Shown one piece after another: positions 7,574 to 16,026 of a DNA stretch of 64,000 nt. The notes below the pieces were generated by a model. That model was not told the DNA's origin, did no database searches, and saw only the letters and a list, made by a program, of their open reading frames with translations. The stretch lies in the NCBI RefSeq assembly GCF_001425235.1, contig NZ_LMEA01000009.1, forward strand, positions 284,718 to 348,717. Reading direction: 5' to 3'. The stretch comes from Devosia sp. Root413D1 (lineage in GTDB: Bacteria > Pseudomonadota > Alphaproteobacteria > Rhizobiales > Devosiaceae). The first letter of the stretch is position 1, and each line of letters opens with the position of its first letter. A program made the position numbers and the translations under genes.

Positions 7574-8146
7574 TCAGCGGAGGCCAGCTTCTTCGAGCAG
7601 GCCGAGGCGCTTGGCGTCGTAATAATAGCCGCGGGCGTAGTAGCGCACCGCGCCATCCGAATTGTAGCCGGCGGTGATATAGGCGCCGCGCAGGTACTTC
7701 ACCGCGTATTTGAGGTTGGTCTCGGCATCGAGCAGCCCGGAGGCGCCGCCGCCATAACCCATCGAGCGCGCCGTGTCGTGCCGGATCTGCATCAGCCCGT
7801 AATATGGCCCGTTGCGCGCCCCCGGGTTGAAGCCGCTTTCGCGCTGCACCACGCGGCGCACCAGCGACTCCGGCACATCGTAGACGCTGGCATATTTGGC
7901 GATCAGCCCGTCCACCCCGGAGGACGAGGTGCGGGCCGGCGCTTCGGCAAAGGCCAGCGGCACGAAGGCCTCGCCTTCGCTCTCGGGCCGCGTCTCGGGC
8001 ACTGGTGCAATCGCCGCGATTGCCGCCGGCGAGGCCGGCTTGAACCCCGGCAACCCCGCCATCGAGCAGCCCGCGACCAGCCCGGCGAGGACAGGCACAG
8101 CGAGCGTGAGGCGCACAACGCGCGAGAGAACAGGGGCCCTGAACAT
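7574..8146 (-). CDS. Lipoprotein lytic transglycosylase (SLT family)
   Basis: 190 residues. A lipoprotein signal peptide ends in LVAGC (Cys27 is the predicted lipidation site). After a flexible Ala/Pro/Glu linker, residues about 78-190 form the SLT catalytic domain. VQRESGFNP carries the catalytic glutamate E103, GLMQIRHDTARSMGY is the conserved second motif, and YAVKYLRGAY.. and AVRYYARG follow. Such enzymes cleave the glycan strand of peptidoglycan with formation of 1,6-anhydro-MurNAc. The length is on the short side for the family but the domain is complete. It is probably periplasmic, attached to the inner or outer membrane. Confidence 0.88.
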   Translation of the reverse strand: MFRAPVLSRVVRLTLAVPVLAGLVAGCSMAGLPGFKPASPAAIAAIAPVPETRPESEGEAFVPLAFAEAPARTSSSGVDGLIAKYASVYDVPESLVRRVVQRESGFNPGARNGPYYGLMQIRHDTARSMGYGGGASGLLDAETNLKYAVKYLRGAYITAGYNSDGAVRYYARGYYYDAKRLGLLEEAGLR

Positions 8147-8248
8147 AAAGTCTCTATTAACAGAAGCTTTTGCGCGGGGGAACCCGGGTGAATTGCGGGG
8201 GATTTGAGCCGATATGCGGTGCTTTCGCGCAGGAGCCGGTGCGAGCTG

Positions 8249-8332
8249 CCCCCCACCCCTGTCCCCTCCCCTTCAAACAGGGGGAGGGAGACGTCAGCCT
8301 CGATATTTGTGTGAGGGGACAGGGGTGGGGGG
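8249..8332. repeat. Inverted repeat element (CCCCCCACCCCTGTCCCC family)
   Basis: CCCCCCACCCCTGTCCCCTC (from 8249) is mirrored by GAGGGGACAGGGGTGGGGGG (8313-8332). An internal CTCCCC(TT)/GGGGGAGGGAG pairing splits each arm into its own hairpin. A second, longer copy of the same family is at 44861-44979. The element lies between a gene end and a gene start on opposite strands and is noncoding. Confidence 0.75.
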
Positions 8333-8376
8333 TCAGCCCGCGCCGGCCATCCCGTCGTCGGCAGCCTTTCGCTGCC

Positions 8377-9474
8377 CTAGGCGATCACCGACTCCTTGAG
8401 CGGCGCCGGCCGTTCCACTGGCGTGGTGATCTCCACCGCCCGGCGCTCGCGGCTCGCCGTCTCGAACGCTTCCATCACCTCGAGCACGTGCAGCGCCAGG
8501 TCGCCCGAAGCGCGGTGCGGCCGGCCTTCGAGGATGGCGTGCGCCATGTCGGCGACGCCGAGCGAGCGGTAGTTCGCATCGGCATAGGGCAGGGCGTAGG
8601 GCACCACCGTCCAGTCCTTCTCGCCCGCCGCCCGCGTCTTCACCTCGCCGCCGAACATGTTGGGGTCGGGCACCAGCACGCTCTGCTTGCTTCCGTAGAG
8701 TTCGAACGGCAGGTGCGCGTGGCCCGGCACGTCGAAGCTCAGCGTCACCTGGATGATGGCGCCCGAGTGGAACTCCAGCAGCCCCGCCACATGCGTCGAC
8801 ACCTTCACCGGCATCAGCTGGCCCTTCTTGGGCTCCGAATAGATCGGCCGCTCTTTCTGCGGCGTCGCGCTCATCGCCTGCACGCTCTTCACCGGGCCAA
8901 GCAGGTTGATGAGGTCGGTGATGTAATACGGCCCCATATCGAGCACCGGCCCGCCGCCGACGTCGTAATAGAACGCCGGATCGGGGTGCCAGCGCTCATG
9001 TCCCGGGCAGGCGAAGAACGCCGTGCCGCCGACAATCTCGCCCACCGCGCCGCTATCGAGCAGGGCTCGTGCCTCCTGGTGTGCGCCGCCGAGGAAGGTG
9101 TCGGGCGCCGAGCCGACCCTGAGCCCCGCCTGCTTCGCCGCCGCGGCCAGGGTCTTGCCCTCGGCATAGGTGATGCCGAACGGCTTTTCGCCATAGACGT
9201 GCTTGCCCGCCGCGATGGCGCGGAGGCCGACCTCGACATGCGCCCGGGGGATGGTGAGGTTGACGATGATCTCGACCCTCGGGTCAGCCAGGAGCGCCTC
9301 GACCGAGACCGCGGTAAGCCCGAACTCGGCGGCCTTCTTTTCGGCCACCTCCGGCTTCATGTCGGCGATGGCGATCACCTCCAATACCGGGAAATCCCGC
9401 ATCGCCTTGAGGTACTGGCTCGAGATATTGCCGCACCCGATAATCCCCACGCCAACGCGACGCTTGCCGTCCAT
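8377..9474 (-). CDS. Gfo/Idh/MocA family NAD(P)-dependent sugar oxidoreductase
   Basis: 365 residues from ATG 9474; residues added by more upstream starts are Arg-rich nonsense. An N-terminal Rossmann fold begins VGVGIIGCGNISSQYLKAM, with the conserved GxGxxS/A. GKHVYGEKPFGITYAEGK (about 93-110) is the EKP motif whose lysine is catalytic. The C-terminal half is the alpha/beta domain (GGGPVLDMGPYYITDLINLL). The family oxidises or reduces hydroxyl groups of sugars or inositols. The substrate is unknown and no sugar operon adjoins. It is divergent from rluA with about 150 bases between the likely start codons. Confidence 0.88.
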   Translation of the reverse strand: MDGKRRVGVGIIGCGNISSQYLKAMRDFPVLEVIAIADMKPEVAEKKAAEFGLTAVSVEALLADPRVEIIVNLTIPRAHVEVGLRAIAAGKHVYGEKPFGITYAEGKTLAAAAKQAGLRVGSAPDTFLGGAHQEARALLDSGAVGEIVGGTAFFACPGHERWHPDPAFYYDVGGGPVLDMGPYYITDLINLLGPVKSVQAMSATPQKERPIYSEPKKGQLMPVKVSTHVAGLLEFHSGAIIQVTLSFDVPGHAHLPFELYGSKQSVLVPDPNMFGGEVKTRAAGEKDWTVVPYALPYADANYRSLGVADMAHAILEGRPHRASGDLALHVLEVMEAFETASRERRAVEITTPVERPAPLKESVIA

Positions 9475-9629
9475 AGTCTTGTGTCTCCGTCCCTGTCGGT
9501 AAACCGGCCGATCCGCCCGGTCGGGCGCGCCGCTCCAATCTTCAAGGCAGCATCGCCGCAATTGGCGTCGATTGCCAGAGGCAAATGAGGTACGTAACGC
9601 AAGGTTTCTCACCGTCGCCCGATCCTGCT

Positions 9630-10310
9630 ATGAGCGGCGCAATGCTCAATCCCGTCCCCACCAGTTTCGACTATCGCCCGCCGACCGAACCGTGGCTCAC
9701 CGTGGTGCATGCCGACGACGATATCGTCGTGCTCGACAAGCCCTCGGGCCTGCTCTCGGTCGCCGGCAAGGACCCGGCTTTGGCCGATTGCCTCGAGGCG
9801 CGGGTCAAAGGGCGCTGGCCCAGCGCCGCCATGGCGCACCGGCTCGATAAGGATACGTCCGGCGTCCTGGTGATGTGTCTCAACAAGCGGGCGCTCGGCC
9901 ATGTCGGCCAGGAATTCGAGCAGCGCCGCGCCAAAAAGTCATACGTGGCAAGGGTCTGGGGCGATATTGAAGCCGACGAGGGTCGCGTCGACCTGCCGCT
10001 CGCCACCGATTGGGAAAACAAGCCGCGCCAGCGCGTCGACTATGAGCGGGGAAGGCCGAGCGTCACCGACTGGAAGGTCGAGGCGCGCGAGGGCGGCATC
10101 ACCCGGGTGCGGCTCTACCCGCTCACCGGCCGCACCCACCAGCTGCGCGTCCACATGCTCGAGCTCGGCCACCCGATCCTCGGCGATCCGTTCTATTCGA
10201 CCGGCGAGGCCTTCGCCGCGGCCGATCGGCTGCAGCTCCACGCCGAGGAACTGGGCTTCAATCACCCCGCTGGACACTGGGTGAATTTCCGCGTTCCGGC
10301 GCCGTTCTGA
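9630..10310 (+). CDS. rluA: RNA pseudouridine synthase RluA (23S rRNA U746 / tRNA U32)
   Basis: About 226 residues. The catalytic motif AHRLDKDTSGVLV holds the nucleophilic Asp of the RluA/RsuA fold. KKSYVARVWG, TGRTHQLRVHMLELGHPILGDPFY and LHAEEL align along the length of E. coli RluA rather than the longer RluC/D, and there is no S4 domain. RluA makes pseudouridine at 746 in 23S rRNA and 32 in several tRNAs. Start choice is uncertain: ATG 9585, 9630 and 9642 are in frame. The family usually begins just before 'Y.PP..PWL.V', favouring 9630 or 9642. It is followed by an independent gene for an acidic protein. Confidence 0.88.
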   Translation: MSGAMLNPVPTSFDYRPPTEPWLTVVHADDDIVVLDKPSGLLSVAGKDPALADCLEARVKGRWPSAAMAHRLDKDTSGVLVMCLNKRALGHVGQEFEQRRAKKSYVARVWGDIEADEGRVDLPLATDWENKPRQRVDYERGRPSVTDWKVEAREGGITRVRLYPLTGRTHQLRVHMLELGHPILGDPFYSTGEAFAAADRLQLHAEELGFNHPAGHWVNFRVPAPF

Positions 10311-10429
10311 GCCGCCGCAGCCGGCCGGCCTGTCACGAAATCGTCATTGGAGTGCCGGATTGAGGCCTGAAACGGGCCATTTCCGCCTTTTAGCGTCGCC
10401 AGCGTCTCAACCCGAGCTCGGAGAGAACG

Positions 10430-11116
10430 ATGAGCGAGATCAAGGACCGGCAGGACGCCGCTTCCGATATCGACCCGATCGTCGCCGCCCTGGCAGACGA
10501 TACCCAAGCCGCCGCGGCGGTGGAGGGCTTTGAAGCAGCCGAACCGGTCGATGCCGAGGCCATGCCGGTCGCCGGCGTGGAAGCGCCCCTTGGGCCGGAA
10601 GCCGACACTGTGGAGCTCTCCGATAGCGCCGGCAGCGACGCGGACGAGCCGTCGGCTGCCGCCGATCTCGACGATGTCGTCGAAGGCGAACCCATCCCCC
10701 AGTCTGGCGAGACCGTCTACGCTGCGACGGCGACCGATGAATTGGTGGCCGATGCCGCCGTCGATCTCGGCGACGAGGCTCCGGCCGAAGCGGCCGGCTC
10801 CGCCGATATCGCCGATGCCATTGAAGCCGCTCTGCTGGACGCGGCGCCCGCGCCGCTTGCTGCCAGCGCCTTTGAGCACATGCCGGCCGCCTATGCCGAC
10901 ACCATCGTCGAGCTCGATGTCGAGGCTGACAGCGATGACGACGCGCCGCTGCTCGATGTCGATCTCGAAGACGGCATCGCCTCGGTGTTCGCGGCGCTCC
11001 ACGCCGCGCAGCAGGACAGCGCTCCGGTCGAGCCGCTTGGCGATCTCGAAGCCGCCGACGGCGTCACCTTCCGGCTGCTCGGCGAACTCGATCGCCTCTG
11101 GCACCGCGCCGCCTGA
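10430..11116 (+). CDS. Highly acidic, Ala/Asp/Glu-rich hypothetical protein
   Basis: 228 residues beginning after a good GGAGAG site 7 bases before ATG 10430. The sequence is dominated by Ala, Asp, Glu and Val with very few basic residues and no cysteine. Only the last 45 residues look globular (IASVFAALHAAQQDSAPVEP and TFRLLGELDRLWHRAA). There is no signal peptide or membrane segment, so it should be cytoplasmic and probably largely disordered. I do not recognise a family. The codon pattern fits its neighbours, and the minus-strand alternative in the same place is a mirror of it. It lies just before tRNA-Arg, but nothing ties the two functionally. Confidence 0.7.
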   Translation: MSEIKDRQDAASDIDPIVAALADDTQAAAAVEGFEAAEPVDAEAMPVAGVEAPLGPEADTVELSDSAGSDADEPSAAADLDDVVEGEPIPQSGETVYAATATDELVADAAVDLGDEAPAEAAGSADIADAIEAALLDAAPAPLAASAFEHMPAAYADTIVELDVEADSDDDAPLLDVDLEDGIASVFAALHAAQQDSAPVEPLGDLEAADGVTFRLLGELDRLWHRAA

Positions 11117-11193
11117 GCTTTCCACCGGTCGGTTCTCCCGGGAGCCGACCGTCTTGCACTCGTCGCACCAATCGCCTATTGCCTAGTCCCGCT

Positions 11194-11270
<77 letters not shown>

Positions 11271-11743
11271 ATCCTTTCCATGGCTTAGCTGGCCGGTGAT
11301 TCGCTGGCGCACTGTTTCCGCACAGAAGCGTAACGGCCGTCTGGCACCCACCTGAAGATGGGGCTGCGCCCAACAAACACCCCGCCGCCGCTCGGCGCGC
11401 CGTGGTCGGCGAGTTAGCTGCTCCTCGGATCTCAGCGATAATCGATGCACGGGCCCGCAGTCGCACTGGTGCGAGGTACGATGGCAGCGCCACGGCGACG
11501 CTTGCTGGTGCCTTCGGTGCGTCGAGGATAGCCGGCTTTCGTTTTTGTCGCTCTCGCATGTCACAGAACTTTCCAGCAAAGCTGGCGAGGCCGTGCCTTG
11601 CCGGAATGGCAGCGGATGCATATCCAGAGCGACACTTAGATCTTTGGCTATTCCGGTTGGTATGGTCTTAACAGCCTGGCGCATCCGAAGGAGACGATGG
11701 CGACGGCCCAAACATCTTCACGGCTTACGCGGGCAAGGCAACT
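11271..11743. other. Noncoding gap between tRNA-Arg and the polysaccharide genes
   Basis: 473 bases without a supportable gene; frames on both strands lack ribosome sites and coding character. No integrase, transposase or second copy of the tRNA end is visible. It probably carries the promoter of the plus-strand island genes, which I could not pin down. Confidence 0.5.
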
Positions 11744-12763
11744 ATGATGATTAACGCCGATCGAACGACGCCTGAGAAGGGACGTATTCTGCTTACTGGG
11801 GGCACCGGCTTTGTCGGGCGCCATGTACTTCGCGCGCTATTGGCAGAGGGCGAAAGCGTTACCCTGGCAGTCCGCCGACCAGGGGGGGGCGCGGAAAACG
11901 TGAAGCACGCCGATCTGCGGGTCATTGTCAGCGGTGATCTCGAAACTGCCGATCTCGCTCAATTGTTCGAGGGAGTAGACCGCGTCGTGCACCTAGCGGG
12001 CTTGGCACATGTTTCGTCCCCCGAGAATGCCGATCTAGAGCGCGCTTTTTTCCTCGCTAACGAGCATGCCACGGGTCGGCTAACCTCAATGGCGCGTTCG
12101 TCCAGCGTACGTGCCTTTATCAACCTGAGTAGCCTCGCCGCTATTACCTCCAATACGACGAGCGAGATCGTCAGTGACAGCTCGGATGAACGACCAGTGA
12201 CCGCGTATGGTCGCTCGAAACTCGCTGCAGAGGCTCACGTGGCGCGCCTTGCGGAGGAGCAGGGCGTCGTTGCCATATCGCTGAGACCTCCGCTTGTGAT
12301 TGGTGCGGATGCTGGAGGTAACTGGTCGCTGCTCCAACGCTTGGCGGCCACCGGCTGGCCGTTGCCCGTGTCATCTCTGAGGGCGCGGAGGAGCTTTGTC
12401 GGCGTCGGTACGCTGTCCGAGGCTATCGTGCGCTTGTGCGCCGGCCCTTTTCCGCGCAAGGCATCAGGCGCATATTGTGTCGCTGATCCAGACGCGATGT
12501 GCCTGCCCGAGGTAGTAACCGCGCTGCGGGCGGGTATGGGACTAGCGGCAAGGCTGTACCCTATGCCGAAGGTGACGTTCGACCTGGTCGGAGCATTGAC
12601 AGGCCGGCAAAGGCAGATTGCCAGCCTGACTGGCCCACTCAGAGTGGACGCCTCACGGTTCCTTTCAACTTTCGATTTCAAGCCTAGCGCGCCACTCGCC
12701 GACGCGATCTCGTTGGCAGGCCGAGACTACATGACAGCGCGCGGGCCAAAGCGCGCGTCATAG
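11744..12763 (+). CDS. NAD-dependent epimerase/dehydratase family protein, WbpV/WreQ-like 4-keto sugar reductase candidate
   Basis: 339 residues of the extended SDR type. The NAD-binding motif GGTGFVGRH is near residue 20, VVHLAGLAHV follows, and the catalytic pair is in YGRSKLAAE (YxxxK) with a preceding Ser in INLSSLAA. Proteins like WbpV and rhizobial WreQ reduce the 4-keto intermediate made by WbpM-type dehydratases to UDP-D-QuiNAc. The WbpM homologue in the same island (22133-24013) makes this the best guess, but a 4-epimerase is possible. A run of eight G (11882-11889, codons 47-49) lies in the frame. Codon use is less GC-rich than outside the island. Confidence 0.75.
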   Translation: MMINADRTTPEKGRILLTGGTGFVGRHVLRALLAEGESVTLAVRRPGGGAENVKHADLRVIVSGDLETADLAQLFEGVDRVVHLAGLAHVSSPENADLERAFFLANEHATGRLTSMARSSSVRAFINLSSLAAITSNTTSEIVSDSSDERPVTAYGRSKLAAEAHVARLAEEQGVVAISLRPPLVIGADAGGNWSLLQRLAATGWPLPVSSLRARRSFVGVGTLSEAIVRLCAGPFPRKASGAYCVADPDAMCLPEVVTALRAGMGLAARLYPMPKVTFDLVGALTGRQRQIASLTGPLRVDASRFLSTFDFKPSAPLADAISLAGRDYMTARGPKRAS

Positions 12764-13066
12764 ACGCGTAGGTCCGCATGTCGAGCGTTTGCAGCGCGGC
12801 TTGAGAATGCTTGGGCCGGCGCGACCATGAGGATGTTCGGTGGACCAAGCGTTGTGGCCTTGACGGCACACACGCCGTCGTCGACGCGCCGCGACACATG
12901 AATTTGCTCGACTTGAAGCTGGCCGGCGGACAGCTTGAGGTGCAGCCCAACTGTAGCTAAAGGTGACGTCTGGCTAGAGGGCATATCAGCCCAACGAGTC
13001 AGGTCCCTGATGGCACGCGACACCTCGCTTGTCGCTGTGTGTACTTCAACAACTACTTTGGTTTTC
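12764..13066. other. Gap between the SDR gene and the wzy-like gene
   Basis: 303 bases. No plus-strand gene is supported. A minus-strand frame of 113 codons (12727-13068) fills it and would start on the CATG shared with the wzy start, but it is opposed to both neighbours, overlaps the SDR gene end and has no recognised family. I leave it uncalled. Confidence 0.4.
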
Positions 13067-14473
13067 ATGAAGACATTTGCTTCGATACGTAAGTTTGTCT
13101 CGACGAATGTCGCGATGACCGCATTCTTTGTATGCTACGGCCTGACCGTCCTTCTGGGGAATCTTATCTATGCAACCCCATTTGGGGTGGGCCTTCTTAC
13201 CGCCGCCGGATACCCGACATCATTTTTGCAGTTTCCTACTACGTTCACGTTCGGCTATTGGGCTCTTCTGCTGTTGCCACTGGTCGCGATGCCGGTCATC
13301 GTCGCTCTCTCGTCGCCAATACTTCTGCGACCAATTGGCGGGTTCTTCCGCCTGGTGCCCCGCTTTTCTATTTTGGACTTTGTGGTCATCAGTCTCGTCA
13401 CCTACGGCGTGATCATATTCGCTTTTTACCGGTCAGAGGCTGTAGGGCTGTTTCTTGGCGGAGCGAGTGCGGCCGATGCCATCGAGGCCCGGTTCGCTAT
13501 GCAGGCGAGGTTGCTTTTTCCCGAAAAGGTGGCGATCCACTCCATTATGCCATTCTTGGCCTACTATGCGTTTGTAGTTTTTTTGCGGGATCGGGGGAAA
13601 TTCTGGGCAGTTGCTTCGGCTATGAGTTGTGTTGCAGCATTTGTCGTACTTGTTTTTCTTAACATGAAGTGGCCCGTGTTGCTGTTCTCGATCGGCATCG
13701 TCGCTTCATTGATGATGTTTTCGCAGCGCCGCTTCTTATTGATGAAACTGCTGGGCGGTAGCTTGGCAATGGTGGCGATATACCTCCTTGTGTCCGCCGT
13801 TGTCTTTAGGCTTGCGGCAGAGCCGGAGGCCCGACCTGCTGTCAGTGTTGAGCAGGGATCAACATCTGAGCTTGGTTTTGAATCTGCATCCGACGTGGCT
13901 GAGAAAGTCCAGCAAGTCGCCGGCAGCGCCCTTTGGAATACTCCGTTCCTGACCGCACACGCGATAAATCGCATGGCTATCAGTTACCCATACTACTATG
14001 AAATATTTACGGAGCGCGGTCCGGTCTGCGGAACATTGATCCAGCAGTACCTACCAGGCAAAAAGCCGTGCCATCCGAGCTACCTTGTCTATACCGCCAT
14101 CTTTGGAGCCGATGGCTACGAGGATCGGGGCACGGCACCGGCTGCGCCGCATATCACCGCTTATGCGTTCGCGGGCTGGTTCGGCGCGGCGCTTGGGCTT
14201 GCAGGCATGGGTCTACTGCTTGCCCTTTTTACGGTGGGGCAACGTTCTTCCGGCCCAATGGCCGATACGTGGGCTGTGCTTGGCGTCGTCATGGGGTATC
14301 ACCTGTCACAAGTCCCCGGCGACGAAGTCATATTATACACTACCGGATTGATCTGGCCGGTTCTATTGATCTTGGCATACTCAGGATTGCGGAAATTGAA
14401 AGGTCTATTTCAGAATGGCGTGACACAATGGAGGCGCTCGCGAAATTACCGGGACGGTAGCGTTCCGGAGTAA
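13067..14473 (+). CDS. Polytopic membrane protein, probable O-antigen/polysaccharide polymerase (Wzy-like)
   Basis: 468 residues with about ten to eleven predicted membrane segments and one large extracytoplasmic loop in the second half (about residues 265-370, with PYYYEIFTERGPVCG and KKPCHPSYLVY). This is the architecture of Wzy polymerases, which are always weakly conserved in sequence. ATG 13067 (MKTFASIRKF) precedes the first hydrophobic segment closely; in-frame starts further up add a non-membrane-like extension. Its place beside a Wzx flippase and glycosyltransferases supports the role, which is to join repeat units on undecaprenyl phosphate at the outer face of the inner membrane. 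The call rests on topology and context. Confidence 0.65.
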   Translation: MKTFASIRKFVSTNVAMTAFFVCYGLTVLLGNLIYATPFGVGLLTAAGYPTSFLQFPTTFTFGYWALLLLPLVAMPVIVALSSPILLRPIGGFFRLVPRFSILDFVVISLVTYGVIIFAFYRSEAVGLFLGGASAADAIEARFAMQARLLFPEKVAIHSIMPFLAYYAFVVFLRDRGKFWAVASAMSCVAAFVVLVFLNMKWPVLLFSIGIVASLMMFSQRRFLLMKLLGGSLAMVAIYLLVSAVVFRLAAEPEARPAVSVEQGSTSELGFESASDVAEKVQQVAGSALWNTPFLTAHAINRMAISYPYYYEIFTERGPVCGTLIQQYLPGKKPCHPSYLVYTAIFGADGYEDRGTAPAAPHITAYAFAGWFGAALGLAGMGLLLALFTVGQRSSGPMADTWAVLGVVMGYHLSQVPGDEVILYTTGLIWPVLLILAYSGLRKLKGLFQNGVTQWRRSRNYRDGSVPE

Positions 14474-14764
14474 TATCTGGATCGTGGGCAGCGGGAACCT
14501 GGAAGAGCGCTCCAATCACACAGGCGAAACAAAGGGGGCAGCAGCCTGGGCTCGCCCAGCCCGCCCTGAGGAAGCAGGCACTACAGCGCTCCGAACGTCC
14601 GTCTTCGTGGCTTTGTCGGTCCTGTATGGCACCCTTCGGTTGACCGGCTATCTGACCAACTGACCCTCTGAACACAGAATATCTGACGATGGGCTTCGTT
14701 GGTGGCTGAGGTTGTGGCTCGTGCTGCCGCCGGGCTACCTTCAGGACGCCCAATCGTGCCGTCT

Positions 14765-15997
14765 ATGGAGTGCCCGTTGCACCTGAACGACCATCCAATC
14801 GTATTTCTGGGCGGGATATTCACTCCCGCTCAGACGGACCTCATCCAAGACCAATCGAAAGGCGTGGTGCAGAACGCGGCCGACGCATTGCAGAAGGGTT
14901 TGATCGGAGGAATCTCCGCGCATCGCCCCTCGGCCACGGTGGTCAATCTGCCATTCGTTGGGTCTTACCCTCAATTGTTCCGCAGGTGGCACTTTCCGGG
15001 CACCGACGAGACCATCGGGTCTGGCACACAAATCTGGGGAGAGAGCTTCGTCCTCATCAAAGGCGTGAAGACAATCTCTCGTCTGTTGTCAGCGACAAGG
15101 GGCCTTTTCCGCCATGGGCAGCCGAACATGGTCATCTTGATCTATTCCGCGCACCTCCCCTTCATGGTCGCCGCGCTGGCACGCAAGCTCTTTGGTAGAG
15201 GCGTCAAGATCGTCCAGGTCTTGCCCGATTTTCCCGAGTTCATGGGGGAGGGTGGCATGCTCTATGACATAGCAAAAGCGGTCGAGACGAGATTGTTCTA
15301 CCGCCTGTCCCGACACATTGATGGGTTTGTGCTGCTGACACGCTTCATGGCGGATCGGCTAGGTATCGACGGCAGCCGCTATGTCGTCGTTGAAGGTATC
15401 GCCCAGGCGCCGGAGGCAGCACCACGCTCCGATGCCGGAGCCATCGCCGTGGAGCCGGGGACGCGGGCGTTTCTTTATACCGGAACGCTGGCCGCTAGGT
15501 ACGGGGTGATGGATCTTGTCGATGCGTTTCGTCGCGTTGGCGATCCAAGTATTCGGTTGTGGGTCTGTGGAGAGGGCGACAGTCGTGATAGGATCGTGGC
15601 CGCAGCGCAGAATGATCCGAGAATTCGATACTTCGGCCAGGTGTCGAGGCACCAGGCGCGTCGTCTCCAAGAATTAGCTAGCGTTCTGGTCAACCCGAGA
15701 ACGCCAGAGGGTGAGTTCACGAAGTACTCGTTCCCGTCGAAGACCCTGGAGTACATGGCCTCCGGGCGACCTGTTCTGATGCATCGGCTGTCGGGGATCC
15801 CCGAGGAGTATGAGCCTTATTACTTCAAGCCAGAATCCACCGACGTAGCTGGGCTGACCGACGCTATCCAAGCGTTGGTGTTACTGGATGACGCGGTTCT
15901 ACGAGAAAGAGGTGCGGCAGCTCGGGACTTCGTTCTGAACGAAAAGAGCGCTATTTCGCAGTGCAAGAAAATAGTTGAATTCATCGATTCCCTGTGA
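14765..15997 (+). CDS. Glycosyltransferase family 4-like protein
   Basis: 410 residues from ATG 14765 (MECPLHLNDHPIVFLGGIF). A GT-B fold is indicated by a C-terminal domain with RAFLYTGTLAARYGVMDLVD, LWVCGEGDSRDRI and the donor-binding segment SFPSKTLEYMASGRPVL with its conserved Glu. These features fit retaining GT4 enzymes that add a nucleotide-activated sugar to the lipid-linked repeat unit at the cytoplasmic face of the membrane. Donor and acceptor are unknown. It follows the wzy-like gene by about 290 untranslated bases and precedes the flippase by 29 bases. The composition is that of the island. Confidence 0.82.
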   Translation: MECPLHLNDHPIVFLGGIFTPAQTDLIQDQSKGVVQNAADALQKGLIGGISAHRPSATVVNLPFVGSYPQLFRRWHFPGTDETIGSGTQIWGESFVLIKGVKTISRLLSATRGLFRHGQPNMVILIYSAHLPFMVAALARKLFGRGVKIVQVLPDFPEFMGEGGMLYDIAKAVETRLFYRLSRHIDGFVLLTRFMADRLGIDGSRYVVVEGIAQAPEAAPRSDAGAIAVEPGTRAFLYTGTLAARYGVMDLVDAFRRVGDPSIRLWVCGEGDSRDRIVAAAQNDPRIRYFGQVSRHQARRLQELASVLVNPRTPEGEFTKYSFPSKTLEYMASGRPVLMHRLSGIPEEYEPYYFKPESTDVAGLTDAIQALVLLDDAVLRERGAAARDFVLNEKSAISQCKKIVEFIDSL

Positions 15998-16026
15998 TGC
16001 GAAAATGACTGCTTACTTACGCCCTG

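Noticed and set aside
13578-13584. Run of seven T in the wzy-like gene as a phase-variation tract
   Set aside because: T7 is short and not unusual in an AT-richer gene; the G8 tract in the neighbouring gene is the stronger candidate.
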